Below are positions 49,810 through 58,774 of a stretch of 64,000 nt of DNA, piece by piece. The notes under the pieces are model-generated. The model was not told the DNA's origin, ran no database searches, and saw nothing but the letters and a program-made list of their open reading frames with translations. A program made the translations under genes and the position numbers. How positions within the stretch are numbered: position 1 is the first letter of the stretch; every line of letters begins with the position of its first letter. The DNA comes from Kitasatospora papulosa (GTDB lineage Bacteria > Actinomycetota > Actinomycetes > Streptomycetales > Streptomycetaceae): positions 248,001 through 312,000 of the forward strand of contig NZ_JNYQ01000001.1 in the NCBI RefSeq assembly GCF_000717245.1, in the 5' to 3' direction.

Positions 49810-50220
49810 TCAGTCGTCGAGCACCGCTGCGACCGCCTCGATCTCCACGAGCTGGTCGTAGTACCCGAGGACCGTGACGCCCAACAGGGTGCTCGGGGCG
49901 TCGTGGTCGCCGAAGCCGGCCCGGACCACGCCCCATGCGGCCACCAGGTCCTCCTGCCGCGAGGACGCGACGAGCACCCGCGTGCTGATGACGTCCTCCA
50001 GGGAGGCGCCCGCGTCGGTGAGGGCGGTGCGCATGTTCTCGAACGCCTTCGCGGCCTGGCCCGCGTAGTCGCCCACCGCCGCCGTCGAACCGTCCTCGTT
50101 CAGCGGGCACGCACCGGCGAGGAAGATAAGCCGGGCCTCGGCGGGGGCGGTGGCGGCGTAGGCGTACTCGGCCACGTCGGAGAGGGAGGTGGAACGGATG
50201 AGTGTGACGGCGCGGGGCAT
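49810..50220 (-). CDS. RidA-family protein
   Basis: The 136-residue protein belongs to the RidA/YjgF/YER057c family of enamine/imine deaminases. Features are the N-terminal YAYAATAPAEARLIFLAGACP, AGQAAKAFENMRTALTDAGASLEDVI and the C-terminal GYYDQLVEIEAVAAVL. In archetypal RidA the substrate-binding Arg lies in a RVxV-type strand. Here THE RVLVA segment (STRVLVASS) keeps an Arg, while the final IEAVAAV matches the typical IE(A/I)xAxA end. It probably detoxifies reactive enamines; RidA subgroup is unclear. The ATG at 50220 is preferred over a TTG three codons upstream. Confidence 0.87.
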   Translation of the reverse strand: MPRAVTLIRSTSLSDVAEYAYAATAPAEARLIFLAGACPLNEDGSTAAVGDYAGQAAKAFENMRTALTDAGASLEDVISTRVLVASSRQEDLVAAWGVVRAGFGDHDAPSTLLGVTVLGYYDQLVEIEAVAAVLDD

Positions 50221-50351
50221 GGCATCCAAATCCTGGAGGCTGGGAGTGAATTCGTATGTCTAGCAGACTCCTGCCGGGGCATCCTCCCCATTTTCTCCGC
50301 GTGGCCGGTACCTCTCGCGGGACGGCCCCGGGCATCGCTTAGCGTGGCCCC

Positions 50352-50972
50352 ATGAGTTCCTCCCTGAGTCTCTACCTGCTCGACGTGGCCGCTACGAACG
50401 CCCTGATCGGCTGCCGTGACGACGACTTCCTGACGGCGGTACGCGGTGGATTCAGGGATGACCTGGCTCGTGACGACGACTATCACCGTCACGAGATAGA
50501 GAAAGGCGCACCCACCGCGGACGAGGCGCTGCGCGCGGTCATCTACGGCGGGCCCTTCAGCGAGGACCGGAACCACGCCTTCCAGTACGGCTACGCCTAC
50601 CGGCGGCTTTGCGAGCTCAGCGGTTCGTTCCTGCCCAACGACTGCTTCACTCCGCACAGGGGCGACTGGCTGTCGGTCGTCGATCAGGGTCTGCGAGCCC
50701 TGGGTGTCACCGCCGTGTCCGTGGACGACTTCGGCCATGGCGCTCCGCCCGCACCCCTGCCGTACGCCTACACGCCGGGCTGCGGGGAGTGGGCGCCGGA
50801 GGCGATCGCCGAAGCGCTCCGGCAGTTCGAGGCCACCAAGCGCGCGGTGGACGAGTCGGGGCAGGCCCCGCCCTTGGAACCCGAGGTCGTGGACGCCGTC
50901 ATGCAGTGCCTCGACTGGATGCGGCAGGCGGAAGCACGACCTGGATACGGCGTCATCGGCTTCCGCTCCTGA
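50352..50972 (+). CDS. Conserved protein of unknown function (DUF7691-like)
   Basis: The 206-residue soluble acidic protein begins MSSSLSLYLLDVAATNALIGCRDDDFL. It has a central block EALRAVIYGGPFSEDRNHAFQYGYAYRRLCELSG and a C-terminal helix region VVDAVMQCLDWMRQA. The pattern is like Streptomyces proteins now grouped under DUF7691, but I am not certain of the number. No catalytic motif stands out. It is divergent from ridA with 131 bp between them and is alone in its orientation. Confidence 0.7.
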   Translation: MSSSLSLYLLDVAATNALIGCRDDDFLTAVRGGFRDDLARDDDYHRHEIEKGAPTADEALRAVIYGGPFSEDRNHAFQYGYAYRRLCELSGSFLPNDCFTPHRGDWLSVVDQGLRALGVTAVSVDDFGHGAPPAPLPYAYTPGCGEWAPEAIAEALRQFEATKRAVDESGQAPPLEPEVVDAVMQCLDWMRQAEARPGYGVIGFRS

Positions 50973-51032
50973 AGCCGGAGAGGGTGCGCCGAGGCGGTCG
51001 CTCCTCGGACGTTCACGCGTCGTGGTCCGGGT

Positions 51033-52031
51033 TCAGCCCTCCGATCGCCCTATCAGCCTGGTGAAGCGCCGCAGTCCTCTCCGAGTGGGTGCGAGAGGTG
51101 CGTCCTCGGGGGCGACGGCCTCCGGTGCCGCGGGCAGGGCTGCGGGAGCAGGGGCGGTGGCCGGGGTCTCCGGGTACTGAGTGCCCCTTTCCATCCGGCT
51201 GCGGACGGCCTGGGCCATGGCGCGGTGGGACGGTTCCCGCAGTAATCCCTCCGCGGACAACTTCTCCCACATGTGCAGCAGTTCCTGTCCTCTGGTCGCC
51301 ACCTGAGTCTGGTCCTGGAGCCGTTGCCACGCCGCGGTGGCGCGGGCCACCTCGGGCACGGCCCGGTGCAGATCGCTGCCGCAGCGGATGCGTGCGACGG
51401 TCAACGCGAGTCCTGTGGAGGTCGAGTAGTCGCCGCGGCGAAAGGCGATGTACGCCTCGATCGCCCGTGCCTCCAGCGACAGTTCGTCCTCCGCGCCCCG
51501 GCGCAGGGTCAGGTGTTCCCGCAGCGCGCCGGCGAGGACGAACGCGGCGTGCAGTTCCTCGCGCTTCGCGTGCTGGATGATCCGCTCGACCCGGGCGAGC
51601 GGTGGGAACGTCCGCTCCTCGGCGGTGGTTCGCTCGCGCCCGGGAGGCAGGTCCTCCTCCTCGGCGATGGTCCGGCTGGAGCCGTCGGGATGCACCCGGA
51701 GCCGCGCGACCTGGCGCACGCTGCGGTCGATGACGGTCGCCGCCACCGGCGTCCCCAGGGTGCGGGCGAACATGGCCACGGCGTCGAGGATCGCCTCGTT
51801 GGGCGGGCGGGTGCCGCCCATCGTCAGGAGGTGGCCGTTGACCACCGTCGAGCCGTCCTCCGCCACGTAGGCGTCGAGGCGGATGAGTGGCTGTGCGCTG
51901 AGTGCGGGAAGGTTTCCCCTGTCACGGGGTGCCAGTGCCTGAGCGATCCGCTCGGACTCCGTGTCCGCGCCGATGACCGGCGGTGAGTCGGCCGGTGCCG
52001 TCGTGTGCCCGGGTCGTGGAACGTGGACCAT
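51033..52031 (-). CDS. Unknown helical-repeat protein
   Basis: The 332-residue product has a non-conserved N-terminus and a mixed alpha/beta segment with LDAYVAEDGSTVVNGHLLTMGG and RQVARLRVHPDGSSRTI. A helical stretch (about 150-265) resembling TPR-like repeats follows (ELHAAFVLAGALREHLTLRRG, EARAIEAYIAFRRGDYSTSTG), then a Pro/Ala tail ending TRRGLRRFTRLIGRSEG, which is basic. There is no signal peptide. The ATG at 52031 has GGAGG 8 bp upstream, better than the ATG seven codons earlier. Function unknown. Confidence 0.65.
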   Translation of the reverse strand: MVHVPRPGHTTAPADSPPVIGADTESERIAQALAPRDRGNLPALSAQPLIRLDAYVAEDGSTVVNGHLLTMGGTRPPNEAILDAVAMFARTLGTPVAATVIDRSVRQVARLRVHPDGSSRTIAEEEDLPPGRERTTAEERTFPPLARVERIIQHAKREELHAAFVLAGALREHLTLRRGAEDELSLEARAIEAYIAFRRGDYSTSTGLALTVARIRCGSDLHRAVPEVARATAAWQRLQDQTQVATRGQELLHMWEKLSAEGLLREPSHRAMAQAVRSRMERGTQYPETPATAPAPAALPAAPEAVAPEDAPLAPTRRGLRRFTRLIGRSEG

Positions 52032-52150
52032 AAGTGCGCCTCCGAGGTACATGCCCACGTACGTGATCTCATTCTAATAGATGATCAGGTCGCCGGGCCG
52101 GGGGATCCCGGGCCGATCCCGGCGCCAGGGCTCGGGACGCGTCCGGCCGG

Positions 52151-53620
52151 TCATCCCTGCCGCAGCGCGAACCACAGCTCGGTCCGCACGTCCATGTCGT
52201 CCAGGTCCACGTCCAGCAGCGCCGCGCACCGCGCGATGCGCTGGCGGACCGTGTTGCGGTGGACCTTGAGCGCCACCGCCGTGCGGTCCCAGCTGCCGTG
52301 CAGGCTCAGCCAGCAGCGCAGCGTCTCGGCCAGCGGTTCGGTGAGCGGGGCCAGCAGGGCTCGGGCGTGGGCCTCGGCGCGGTCGGCGGGGACGAGGTCG
52401 GCCAGGCCCCCGGCGCCCGGCCGGTGGTTGCCGAGCGGGGTGCGGGTCGCCTCCGCGTGGCCCAGGGCGCGGGACGCCTGGGTGTCGGCGTCGGGCAGGG
52501 CGGCGACCGTGGAAGGGCCCGAGACGCCGAGGGTCCAGCCGGGCTGGGGGGCAACCGCCCCCTGGTGACCGGGGAGCAGCACCCGTACGGTCTCCCGGTC
52601 CAAGTCCGACAGCGCCGAACCCAGCGCCGCGCCCAGGGCTCCCGCGTTCAGCGAGCCGGGCGGGGTGCCGTCGGCCCGCCGGGCGTGGACCACCGTCCAG
52701 TCGTCGTTGTCCCCGTCGCCCAGCAGCGGTGCGACGTCCTGCGGTGCCGCGCCCAGGAGGAGGCGTACGAGCGCGGCCGAACGGCCCGCCGCGTCTGCGC
52801 CCTGGTGGGGGGCGGTGAGCAGGGACAGCAGCACGACGGCGATCCCCGCGACGGTGTGGTCACCGGAGTCGCGGCGGGGTGTCGCCAGGGTGAGGACCAG
52901 TCCCTGGCCCCCGCCGAGGGCGTAGGCGAACAGATGGGTGCCGCCTCGGGTGTCGGTCGCGGACGACGGGCTCGGCTTCCGGGAGGGGGACGAGGGGGCC
53001 GCCGGTGACACCACCCGGGCCAGTCGGGCCAGCGCCGTCCGTACGTCCGGTGCCGCGTGCCCGCCCGCCGCGTGCAGCACCCCGCCGTCCGCCGTGAGCA
53101 GCTCGGCCCGGGCGTCCAGCTGCACGGCGAGCTGCCGCAGCACCGCCGGTACGGGATCGGGGCGGGCCGCGGCCGTCGCCAGGGCCTGCTGGGCCCGGGT
53201 CACCCGGCGCAGTTCGCGGTGCCGGGCCTCCGCCATGAGCCGCCAGACCGCCCGCGCGATCGCGGTGAACCGGGTCTCGGGCGGCACTTCGATCAGCGGC
53301 AGGCCGTGGCGCTCGCACGCCTCCACCAGGGCGCGCGGCACCGTGTCGTGCACCGGTGCCACCCCGAAGCCCAGCGCCGACGCCCCCGCCTGCGCGAGCC
53401 GGGCGACGTAGGTGTCCGCGTCCGCCAGCTGCACCCCCGCCGTGAGCAGCAGTTCGCCGCCGAGCAGGTACGGGTACGGGTCGGCCATCTCCGAGGTGTG
53501 CACCCACAGCAGGTCCGCGTGTTCCGGGCCGGCGATGCGGCGCAGGCCCAGCTCCTCCCGGGCCAGCAGTTCGGTCAGCGGGATGGGCGGGGTGGGGGGC
53601 CCGGCGGGGGAGTCCGGCAT
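52151..53620 (-). CDS. PucR-family transcriptional regulator
   Basis: The 489-residue protein has an N-terminal PucR domain (about 10-130: LLAREELGLRRIAGPEHADLLWVHTSEM and DPYPYLLGGELLLTAG), a GGDEF-like middle region, and a C-terminal CdaR-type HTH (LRCWLSLHGSWDRTAVALKVHRNTVRQRIARC). PucR proteins control purine and nitrogen-source catabolism. It is divergent from the symporter-ureohydrolase-ThDP operon and the 125-bp gap holds an inverted repeat (53628-53653), so it most likely activates that operon on a nitrogen-rich substrate. Confidence 0.9.
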   Translation of the reverse strand: MPDSPAGPPTPPIPLTELLAREELGLRRIAGPEHADLLWVHTSEMADPYPYLLGGELLLTAGVQLADADTYVARLAQAGASALGFGVAPVHDTVPRALVEACERHGLPLIEVPPETRFTAIARAVWRLMAEARHRELRRVTRAQQALATAAARPDPVPAVLRQLAVQLDARAELLTADGGVLHAAGGHAAPDVRTALARLARVVSPAAPSSPSRKPSPSSATDTRGGTHLFAYALGGGQGLVLTLATPRRDSGDHTVAGIAVVLLSLLTAPHQGADAAGRSAALVRLLLGAAPQDVAPLLGDGDNDDWTVVHARRADGTPPGSLNAGALGAALGSALSDLDRETVRVLLPGHQGAVAPQPGWTLGVSGPSTVAALPDADTQASRALGHAEATRTPLGNHRPGAGGLADLVPADRAEAHARALLAPLTEPLAETLRCWLSLHGSWDRTAVALKVHRNTVRQRIARCAALLDVDLDDMDVRTELWFALRQG

Positions 53621-53627
53621 GGATGTT

Positions 53628-53653
53628 CCATCCACTCTGCGGAGTGAGGATGG
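53628..53653. promoter_or_regulatory. Inverted repeat in the pucR/symporter divergent promoter
   Basis: Arms CCATCC-ACTC and GAGT-GA-GGATGG pair around TGCG with a 2-base bulge. The site starts 8 bp upstream of the pucR ATG and about 95 bp before the symporter, where bound PucR could repress itself and activate the operon. Confidence 0.6.
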
Positions 53654-53745
53654 AGGAAACGTACACTTCAGCGTCGGCTTCCGGCCACCTACCGTCTCCA
53701 ACACCACATCCGGCCCCTGAGCGGAAAACGAGACGGAGGAAGCCC

Positions 53746-55209
53746 ATGGCTGTCGACTACGCGGTGATCGTCGTCTATCTGGCCGGGATGCTCGCCATGG
53801 GCTGGTGGGGCATGCGCCGCGCCCGGTCCAAGAGCGAGTTCCTGGTCGCCGGACGGCGGCTCGGCCCCTGGATGTACTCCGGCACCATGGCCGCGATCGT
53901 CCTCGGCGGTGCCTCGACGATCGGCGGCGTGGGCCTCGGCTACCAGTACGGGCTCTCCGGCGCCTGGATGGTCTTCACCATCGGCCTCGGACTGCTCGCC
54001 CTGTCCGTCTTCTTCTCCGCCCGCATCGCCCGGCTGAAGGTCTACACCGTCTCCGAGATGCTCGACCTGCGCTACGGCGGCAGGGCCGGGGTCATCTCCG
54101 GTGTCGTCATGTGGGCGTACACGCTGATGCTCGCGGTCACCTCGACCATCGCCTACGCCACCATCTTCGACGTCCTGTTCGACGTGAACCGGACTGTCGC
54201 GATCGTCCTGGGCGGCACCATCGTCGTCGCGTACTCGACGCTCGGCGGCATGTGGTCGATCACGATCACCGACATGGTGCAGTTCGTCGTCAAGACGATC
54301 GGCGTGCTGCTCCTGCTCCTGCCGATCGCCGTCGTCAAGGCCGGCGGCTTCAGCGAGATGAAGGCGAAGCTGCCCACCGAGTACTTCGACCCGCTGGGCA
54401 TCGGCGGCGAGACGATCTTCACGTACGTCCTGATCTACACCTTCGGCATGCTGATCGGACAGGACATCTGGCAGCGCGTGTTCACCGCCCGCAGCGACAG
54501 CACGGCCCGCTGGGGCGGGACCGTCGCCGGTACCTACTGCCTGGTGTACGCGCTCGCCGGCGCCGTCATCGGCACCGCCGCCAAGGTGATGTACCCGAAG
54601 CTGCCCAGCGCCGACGCCGCGTTCGCGACGATCGTGAAGGACGAACTGCCGGTCGGTGTGCGGGGCCTGGTGCTGGCCGCCGCGCTCGCCGCGGTGATGT
54701 CGACCTCCTCCGGAGCGCTCATCGCCTGCGCGACCGTGGCCAACAACGACATCTGGTCGCGGCTGCGGGGCGTGGTCGCCAAGGAGGGCGAGGGGGAGCG
54801 GGACGAGGTGAAGGGGAACCGCGCCTTCATCCTCCTCATGGGCGTCGCCGTCATCGTGATCGCCATCGCGCTCAACAACGTCGTCGAGGCACTGACCGTC
54901 GCCTACAACCTGCTGGTCGGCGGGCTGCTCGTGCCGATCCTCGGCGGTCTGCTCTGGCGCCGGGGCACGGCGGCGGGCGCGCTCGCCGCGGTGGCCGTCG
55001 GCGGTGCCTCGGTGATCGGGCTGATGGCGGGATTCGGGATCCTCGCCAACGAGCCGGTCTACTACGGGCTGCTCGCCTCGCTCGCGGTGTACGTCGTCGT
55101 GTCCCTGGCGACGAAGCCGACCGACGCCGCCGTGCTGAGCGCCTGGCGCGAACGGCTTGCCGGGCGCGGGGCCGAGGAGCCGGCCACCCCGGACCCGGTC
55201 ACCGTCTGA
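53746..55209 (+). CDS. Sodium:solute symporter (SSS family)
   Basis: The 487-residue integral membrane protein has about 13 helices, starting VDYAVIVVYLAGMLAMGWWGMRRARSKSEFLVAGRR. The family signature GLVLAAALAAVMSTSSGALIACATVANNDIW includes the Na+-site Ser residues. It imports an organic solute with sodium. The ATG at 53746 has GGAGG 7 bp upstream; the frame extends upstream without meaning. Genes for a ureohydrolase and a ThDP enzyme follow, so the solute is probably the guanidino compound they degrade. That link is inference. Confidence 0.9.
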   Translation: MAVDYAVIVVYLAGMLAMGWWGMRRARSKSEFLVAGRRLGPWMYSGTMAAIVLGGASTIGGVGLGYQYGLSGAWMVFTIGLGLLALSVFFSARIARLKVYTVSEMLDLRYGGRAGVISGVVMWAYTLMLAVTSTIAYATIFDVLFDVNRTVAIVLGGTIVVAYSTLGGMWSITITDMVQFVVKTIGVLLLLLPIAVVKAGGFSEMKAKLPTEYFDPLGIGGETIFTYVLIYTFGMLIGQDIWQRVFTARSDSTARWGGTVAGTYCLVYALAGAVIGTAAKVMYPKLPSADAAFATIVKDELPVGVRGLVLAAALAAVMSTSSGALIACATVANNDIWSRLRGVVAKEGEGERDEVKGNRAFILLMGVAVIVIAIALNNVVEALTVAYNLLVGGLLVPILGGLLWRRGTAAGALAAVAVGGASVIGLMAGFGILANEPVYYGLLASLAVYVVVSLATKPTDAAVLSAWRERLAGRGAEEPATPDPVTV

Positions 55210-55310
55210 CCGGCGGCCACCGAAACCGGGCCCCGAACGGGCCCTGGCAGACTGAATACCGTATGAACGCCCACAAGGCGTGCATCACCGAACGAAAGGC
55301 ACCCGCACCC

Positions 55311-56279
55311 ATGAGCAGCAACGAGACGCCGCGCGGCCCCGTCGACTCCTCCCGCATCCCGCGGTACGCCGGACCCGCGACGTTCGCCCGGCTGCCACGG
55401 CTCGACGAGGTCGGCTCCGCCGACGTCGCCGTCGTCGGCGTGCCCTTCGACACCGGTGTCTCCTACCGCCCCGGCGCCCGCTTCGGCGGCAACGCCATCC
55501 GGGAGGCCTCGCGCCTCCTGCGCCCCTACAACCCGGCGCAGGACGCCTCGCCCTTCGCCCTCGCCCAGGTCGCCGACGCCGGTGACATCGCCGCGAACCC
55601 CTTCGACATCAACGAGGCCGTCGAGACCGTCGAGGCCGCCGCCGACGACCTGCTCGCGACCGGCGCCCGGCTGATGACGCTCGGCGGCGACCACACCATC
55701 GCGCTGCCCCTGCTGCGTTCCGTCGCCAAGAAGCACGGGCCCGTCGCCCTGCTGCACTTCGACGCGCACCTGGACACCTGGGACACCTACTTCGGGGCGG
55801 AGTACACCCACGGAACCCCGTTCCGCCGCGCCGTCGAGGAGGGCATCCTCGACACGGAGGCCCTGTCCCACGTGGGCACCCGCGGCCCGCTCTACGGCAA
55901 GCAGGACCTCACCGACGACGCCAAGATGGGCTTCGGCATCGTCACCTCCGCCGACGTCATGCGGCGCGGTGTCGACGAGATCGCCGACCAGCTGCGGCAG
56001 CGCATCGGCGACCGCCCGCTCTACATCTCCATCGACATCGACGTCCTGGACCCCGCGCACGCCCCCGGCACCGGCACCCCCGAGGCCGGCGGCCTCACCT
56101 CCCGCGAACTCCTGGAGATCCTGCGCGGACTCTCCTCCTGCCACCTGGTCTCGGCCGACCTGGTCGAGGTCGCCCCGGCGTACGATCACGCGGAGATCAC
56201 CTCCGTCGCCGCCTCCCACACGGCGTACGAGCTGACGACGATCATGTCCCGCCAGATCGCGGAGGGCCGCACCAAGTGA
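55311..56279 (+). CDS. speB: Agmatinase-family ureohydrolase
   Basis: The 322-residue binuclear Mn2+ enzyme splits a guanidino compound into urea and an amine. All metal ligands are present: GGDHT (His), HFDAHLDTWD (Asp, His, Asp) and SIDIDVLDPAHAPGTGTPE (two Asp). Agmatine, 4-guanidinobutyrate or guanidinopropionate are possible substrates; the sequence alone does not separate them, and a catabolic operon with a PucR regulator fits guanidinobutyrate as well as agmatine. The ATG at 55311 follows AAAGG; an ATG at 55263 has no ribosome-binding site. Its stop overlaps the next start by 4 bp. Confidence 0.92.
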   Translation: MSSNETPRGPVDSSRIPRYAGPATFARLPRLDEVGSADVAVVGVPFDTGVSYRPGARFGGNAIREASRLLRPYNPAQDASPFALAQVADAGDIAANPFDINEAVETVEAAADDLLATGARLMTLGGDHTIALPLLRSVAKKHGPVALLHFDAHLDTWDTYFGAEYTHGTPFRRAVEEGILDTEALSHVGTRGPLYGKQDLTDDAKMGFGIVTSADVMRRGVDEIADQLRQRIGDRPLYISIDIDVLDPAHAPGTGTPEAGGLTSRELLEILRGLSSCHLVSADLVEVAPAYDHAEITSVAASHTAYELTTIMSRQIAEGRTK

Positions 56280-57958
56280 GCCACGACCACGACGACCGGC
56301 CGCGGCTCACCGCCGCGCAGGCGGAGGCGGCGCTGCACGTGCCGCCCGGCCGCAACGGCGGTGACCTGGTCGTCGAGACCCTCCAGGGCCTCGGCGCCAC
56401 CACCGTCTTCGGGCTGCCCGGCCAGCACGCGCTCGGCATGTTCGACGCGCTGCGCCGCTCCTCGCTCTCGTACGTCGGGCTGCGCGTCGAGAACAACGCG
56501 GGCTTCGCCGCCGACGCCTACGGCCGGATCACCGGTGAGGTGGCGCCCCTGCTGCTCTCCACCGGTCCCGGCGCCCTGACCTCCCTGGCCGCGCTCCAGG
56601 AGGCGGCCGCCGCGTCGGCACCCGTGCTGGCGATCTCCAGCCAGATCCCCACCGCGGGGCTCGGCGGCGGACGTCACGGATACCTGCACGAGCTGCGCGA
56701 CCAGAAGGCGTCCGTCCGCGACATCGTGAAGTCCGTGCACACCGTCCGCACGGCGTCACAGATCCCCTCCGCGATCGCCGCCGCCTGGGAGTCCGCGCTG
56801 ACCGCCCCGCACGGCCCGGTCTGGGTGGAGATCCCGCAGGACGTCCTGCTCGCCGGGACGGTCCTGCCCGTCGTCAGCGCCCTCGACGCCACCCCCCGCG
56901 CGTTGTACCCGCGCCCGGAGCTCACCCTCGTCGCGGCCCACCTGCTGTCGAACGCCGAACGCCCGGTGATCATCGCCGGCGGCGGGGTCGTCCGGTCCGA
57001 CGCGGCCGGCAAGCTGCGCGCGCTCGCGGAGAAGATCGACGCCCCGGTCGTCACGACCTTCGGCGGCAAGGGCGCCTTCCCCTGGGAGCACCCGCTCTCC
57101 CTCCGGTCCTGGCTGGAGGACCGGTACACCACGGACTTCCTGGAGTCCGCCGACGTGCTGCTGGTCGTCGGCTCCGGGCTCGGCGAGCTCTCGTCGAACT
57201 ACCACACGTTCGCCCCGCGCGGCCGGGTGATCCAGATCGAGGCCGACGCCGGGAAGCTGGAGTCCAACCACCCCGCACTCGGCATCCACTCCGACGCCCG
57301 CGAAGCACTCGCCGACCTCCTGGAGGCGGTGGAGCCCCGCGAGGACGCCACGGCGACCGACCGGGTGCGCGAGCTCCTGGAGCGGGTCCACGACCGCATC
57401 GCGGCGCAGGACCTCACGCTGGAGCAGCAGGTGCTGGCCTCCGTGCGCGAGGCGCTGCCCGACACGTCCCCCAGCTTCTGGGACATGACGATCCTGGCCT
57501 ACTGGGCCTGGTCCGCCTTCGACGCCCGCCACCCGAACACCATGCACTCGGCGCAGGGCGCGGGCGGCCTCGGCTACGGCTTCCCGGCTGCGCTCGGCGC
57601 GGCAGCCGCCGACCGCACCCGGCCGGTGCTGGCCGTCTCCGGTGACGGCGGCGCGATGTACTCCATCGCCGAGCTCGCCACCGCGCGGCAGTACGACCTG
57701 CCCGTCACCTGGCTGATCGTCGACGACGGGGGCTACGGCATCCTGCGCGAGTACATGACGGGCGCCTTCGGCGAGGCCACCGCGACCGAGCTCTCCCGCC
57801 CGGACTTCGTCGCCCTCGCCGAGTCCTTCGGCGTACCCGCGGTGCGTACGTCGCCGGAGTCCCTGGCCGCCGACCTCGCCAAGGCCCTCGCGGCCCCCGG
57901 CCCGTCGGTCGTGGTGCTCCCCGCGCTGCTCAGGATGTTCGAGCCGACGCACCTGTAG
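56276..57958 (+). CDS. Thiamine diphosphate-dependent enzyme (acetolactate synthase-like)
   Basis: The 560-residue protein has the three-domain ThDP fold. The PYR domain carries the catalytic Glu72 in LRVENNAGFAADAYGR, the middle domain the IIAGGGVVRSDA strand, and the PP domain VSGDGGAMYSIAELATARQYDLPV with IVDDGGYG. The usual second Mg2+ ligand Asn is Asp here (DDGGYG instead of NNxxYG). Benzoylformate-decarboxylase- or carboligase-type activity is possible; acetolactate synthesis for branched amino acids is unlikely without a regulatory subunit gene. It starts with GTG overlapping the ureohydrolase stop by 4 bp, so the two act in one pathway. Confidence 0.9.
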   Translation: MSHDHDDRPRLTAAQAEAALHVPPGRNGGDLVVETLQGLGATTVFGLPGQHALGMFDALRRSSLSYVGLRVENNAGFAADAYGRITGEVAPLLLSTGPGALTSLAALQEAAAASAPVLAISSQIPTAGLGGGRHGYLHELRDQKASVRDIVKSVHTVRTASQIPSAIAAAWESALTAPHGPVWVEIPQDVLLAGTVLPVVSALDATPRALYPRPELTLVAAHLLSNAERPVIIAGGGVVRSDAAGKLRALAEKIDAPVVTTFGGKGAFPWEHPLSLRSWLEDRYTTDFLESADVLLVVGSGLGELSSNYHTFAPRGRVIQIEADAGKLESNHPALGIHSDAREALADLLEAVEPREDATATDRVRELLERVHDRIAAQDLTLEQQVLASVREALPDTSPSFWDMTILAYWAWSAFDARHPNTMHSAQGAGGLGYGFPAALGAAAADRTRPVLAVSGDGGAMYSIAELATARQYDLPVTWLIVDDGGYGILREYMTGAFGEATATELSRPDFVALAESFGVPAVRTSPESLAADLAKALAAPGPSVVVLPALLRMFEPTHL

Positions 57959-57970
57959 TGGAAGAGCGCC

Positions 57971-58378
57971 TCAGCCGGCGGCCGTCCGCTTCGCGTCCGT
58001 GTCCGTGGCCTCGACGGCTGCGGACACGGACGGACCCGCATCCGATGATCCGGCCGCGGTGAACGCCATCCGGAAACCCTCTCCGTCGGCCTCCAAGCTG
58101 AACGTCGCATCCATCGCCCGTGCCAGCCGGGCAAGCAGCGCCACGGTGGGCAGGGTGCCGCCGATCTCCAGCTTGGAGACCTGCGGTTGCGTCATTCCCG
58201 CCCGTCGAGCCAGTTCGGTCTGCGAGATACCGCACTCGGCCCGCCGGTCGTGGACGGCCTGCCCCACGTCGTACCGGAGGGCGATCGCCGCGCGGAGCTT
58301 CTCCGTCGCGGGGTCCTCCGCGATTCCCTGGGCGACCTTCCTGTCGCGGGCCATCTTCCAGTGGGCGTGGCTGACCAT
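57971..58378 (-). CDS. XRE-family antitoxin (HigA-like)
   Basis: The 135-residue protein has a central HTH (VHDRRAECGISQTELARRAGMTQPQVSKLEIG, about residues 42-73), preceded by an N-terminal helix with LRAAIALRYDVGQA and followed by a low-complexity Ala/Ser/Thr tail. It lies directly after the RelE/HigB-like gene, overlapping by one base (TAATG), the toxin-first order of HigBA-type systems. It should neutralise the toxin and repress the operon at the AAGGTATA repeats upstream. Confidence 0.88.
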   Translation of the reverse strand: MVSHAHWKMARDRKVAQGIAEDPATEKLRAAIALRYDVGQAVHDRRAECGISQTELARRAGMTQPQVSKLEIGGTLPTVALLARLARAMDATFSLEADGEGFRMAFTAAGSSDAGPSVSAAVEATDTDAKRTAAG

Positions 58379-58767
58379 TACCACTCCTTCGTCTCTGCCT
58401 CTGTGGTGCGGGTGTACACGTCGAGCGTGGCTTCGTGCGCAGCCTCGCAGAGCGCTTTTGTTCGCTTGTCGCGTGCCACTTCCGCGCTCTCCCTCTGCCG
58501 CGTCTTGCGAAAGACGGTGAGCAGGACGATTCTCCGGCCGGGCGCCAGCCAGTAGGAAATTCTTGTGGCGTCCCGGTTGCAGCCCAGTGAGAAGCGCAGC
58601 TCCCGGACTCCTTCGCCGAGGTGCCGGGAGTACGGCTCTCCCAGGGTGGTCGGACGGTCGCGCAGCAGGTCGGCGATGTGCTCGACCGCGAGGTAGTCGT
58701 CGTCGCGCAGATTCATCAGCCACAGTCGAACCTCGGGTTCGATCTCGACGGTGTAGGGGCTATCCAT
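58378..58767 (-). CDS. RelE/HigB-like toxin (phage Gp49-like family)
   Basis: The 129-residue protein has the Gp49-like/HigB fold pattern: VRLWLMNLRDDDYLAVEHIADLL, then LGEGVRELRFSLGCNRDATRISYWLAPGRRIVLLTVFRKTRQR and a Lys/Arg-rich KRTKAL stretch. RELR-F and the RISYWL strand carry the basic residues expected for a ribosome-dependent mRNA endonuclease. A longer than usual C-terminal tail (ATLDVYTRTTEAETKEW) is present. No Shine-Dalgarno is seen before the ATG. It forms an operon with the XRE antitoxin. Confidence 0.88.
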   Translation of the reverse strand: MDSPYTVEIEPEVRLWLMNLRDDDYLAVEHIADLLRDRPTTLGEPYSRHLGEGVRELRFSLGCNRDATRISYWLAPGRRIVLLTVFRKTRQRESAEVARDKRTKALCEAAHEATLDVYTRTTEAETKEW

Positions 58768-58774
58768 ATTCTGG

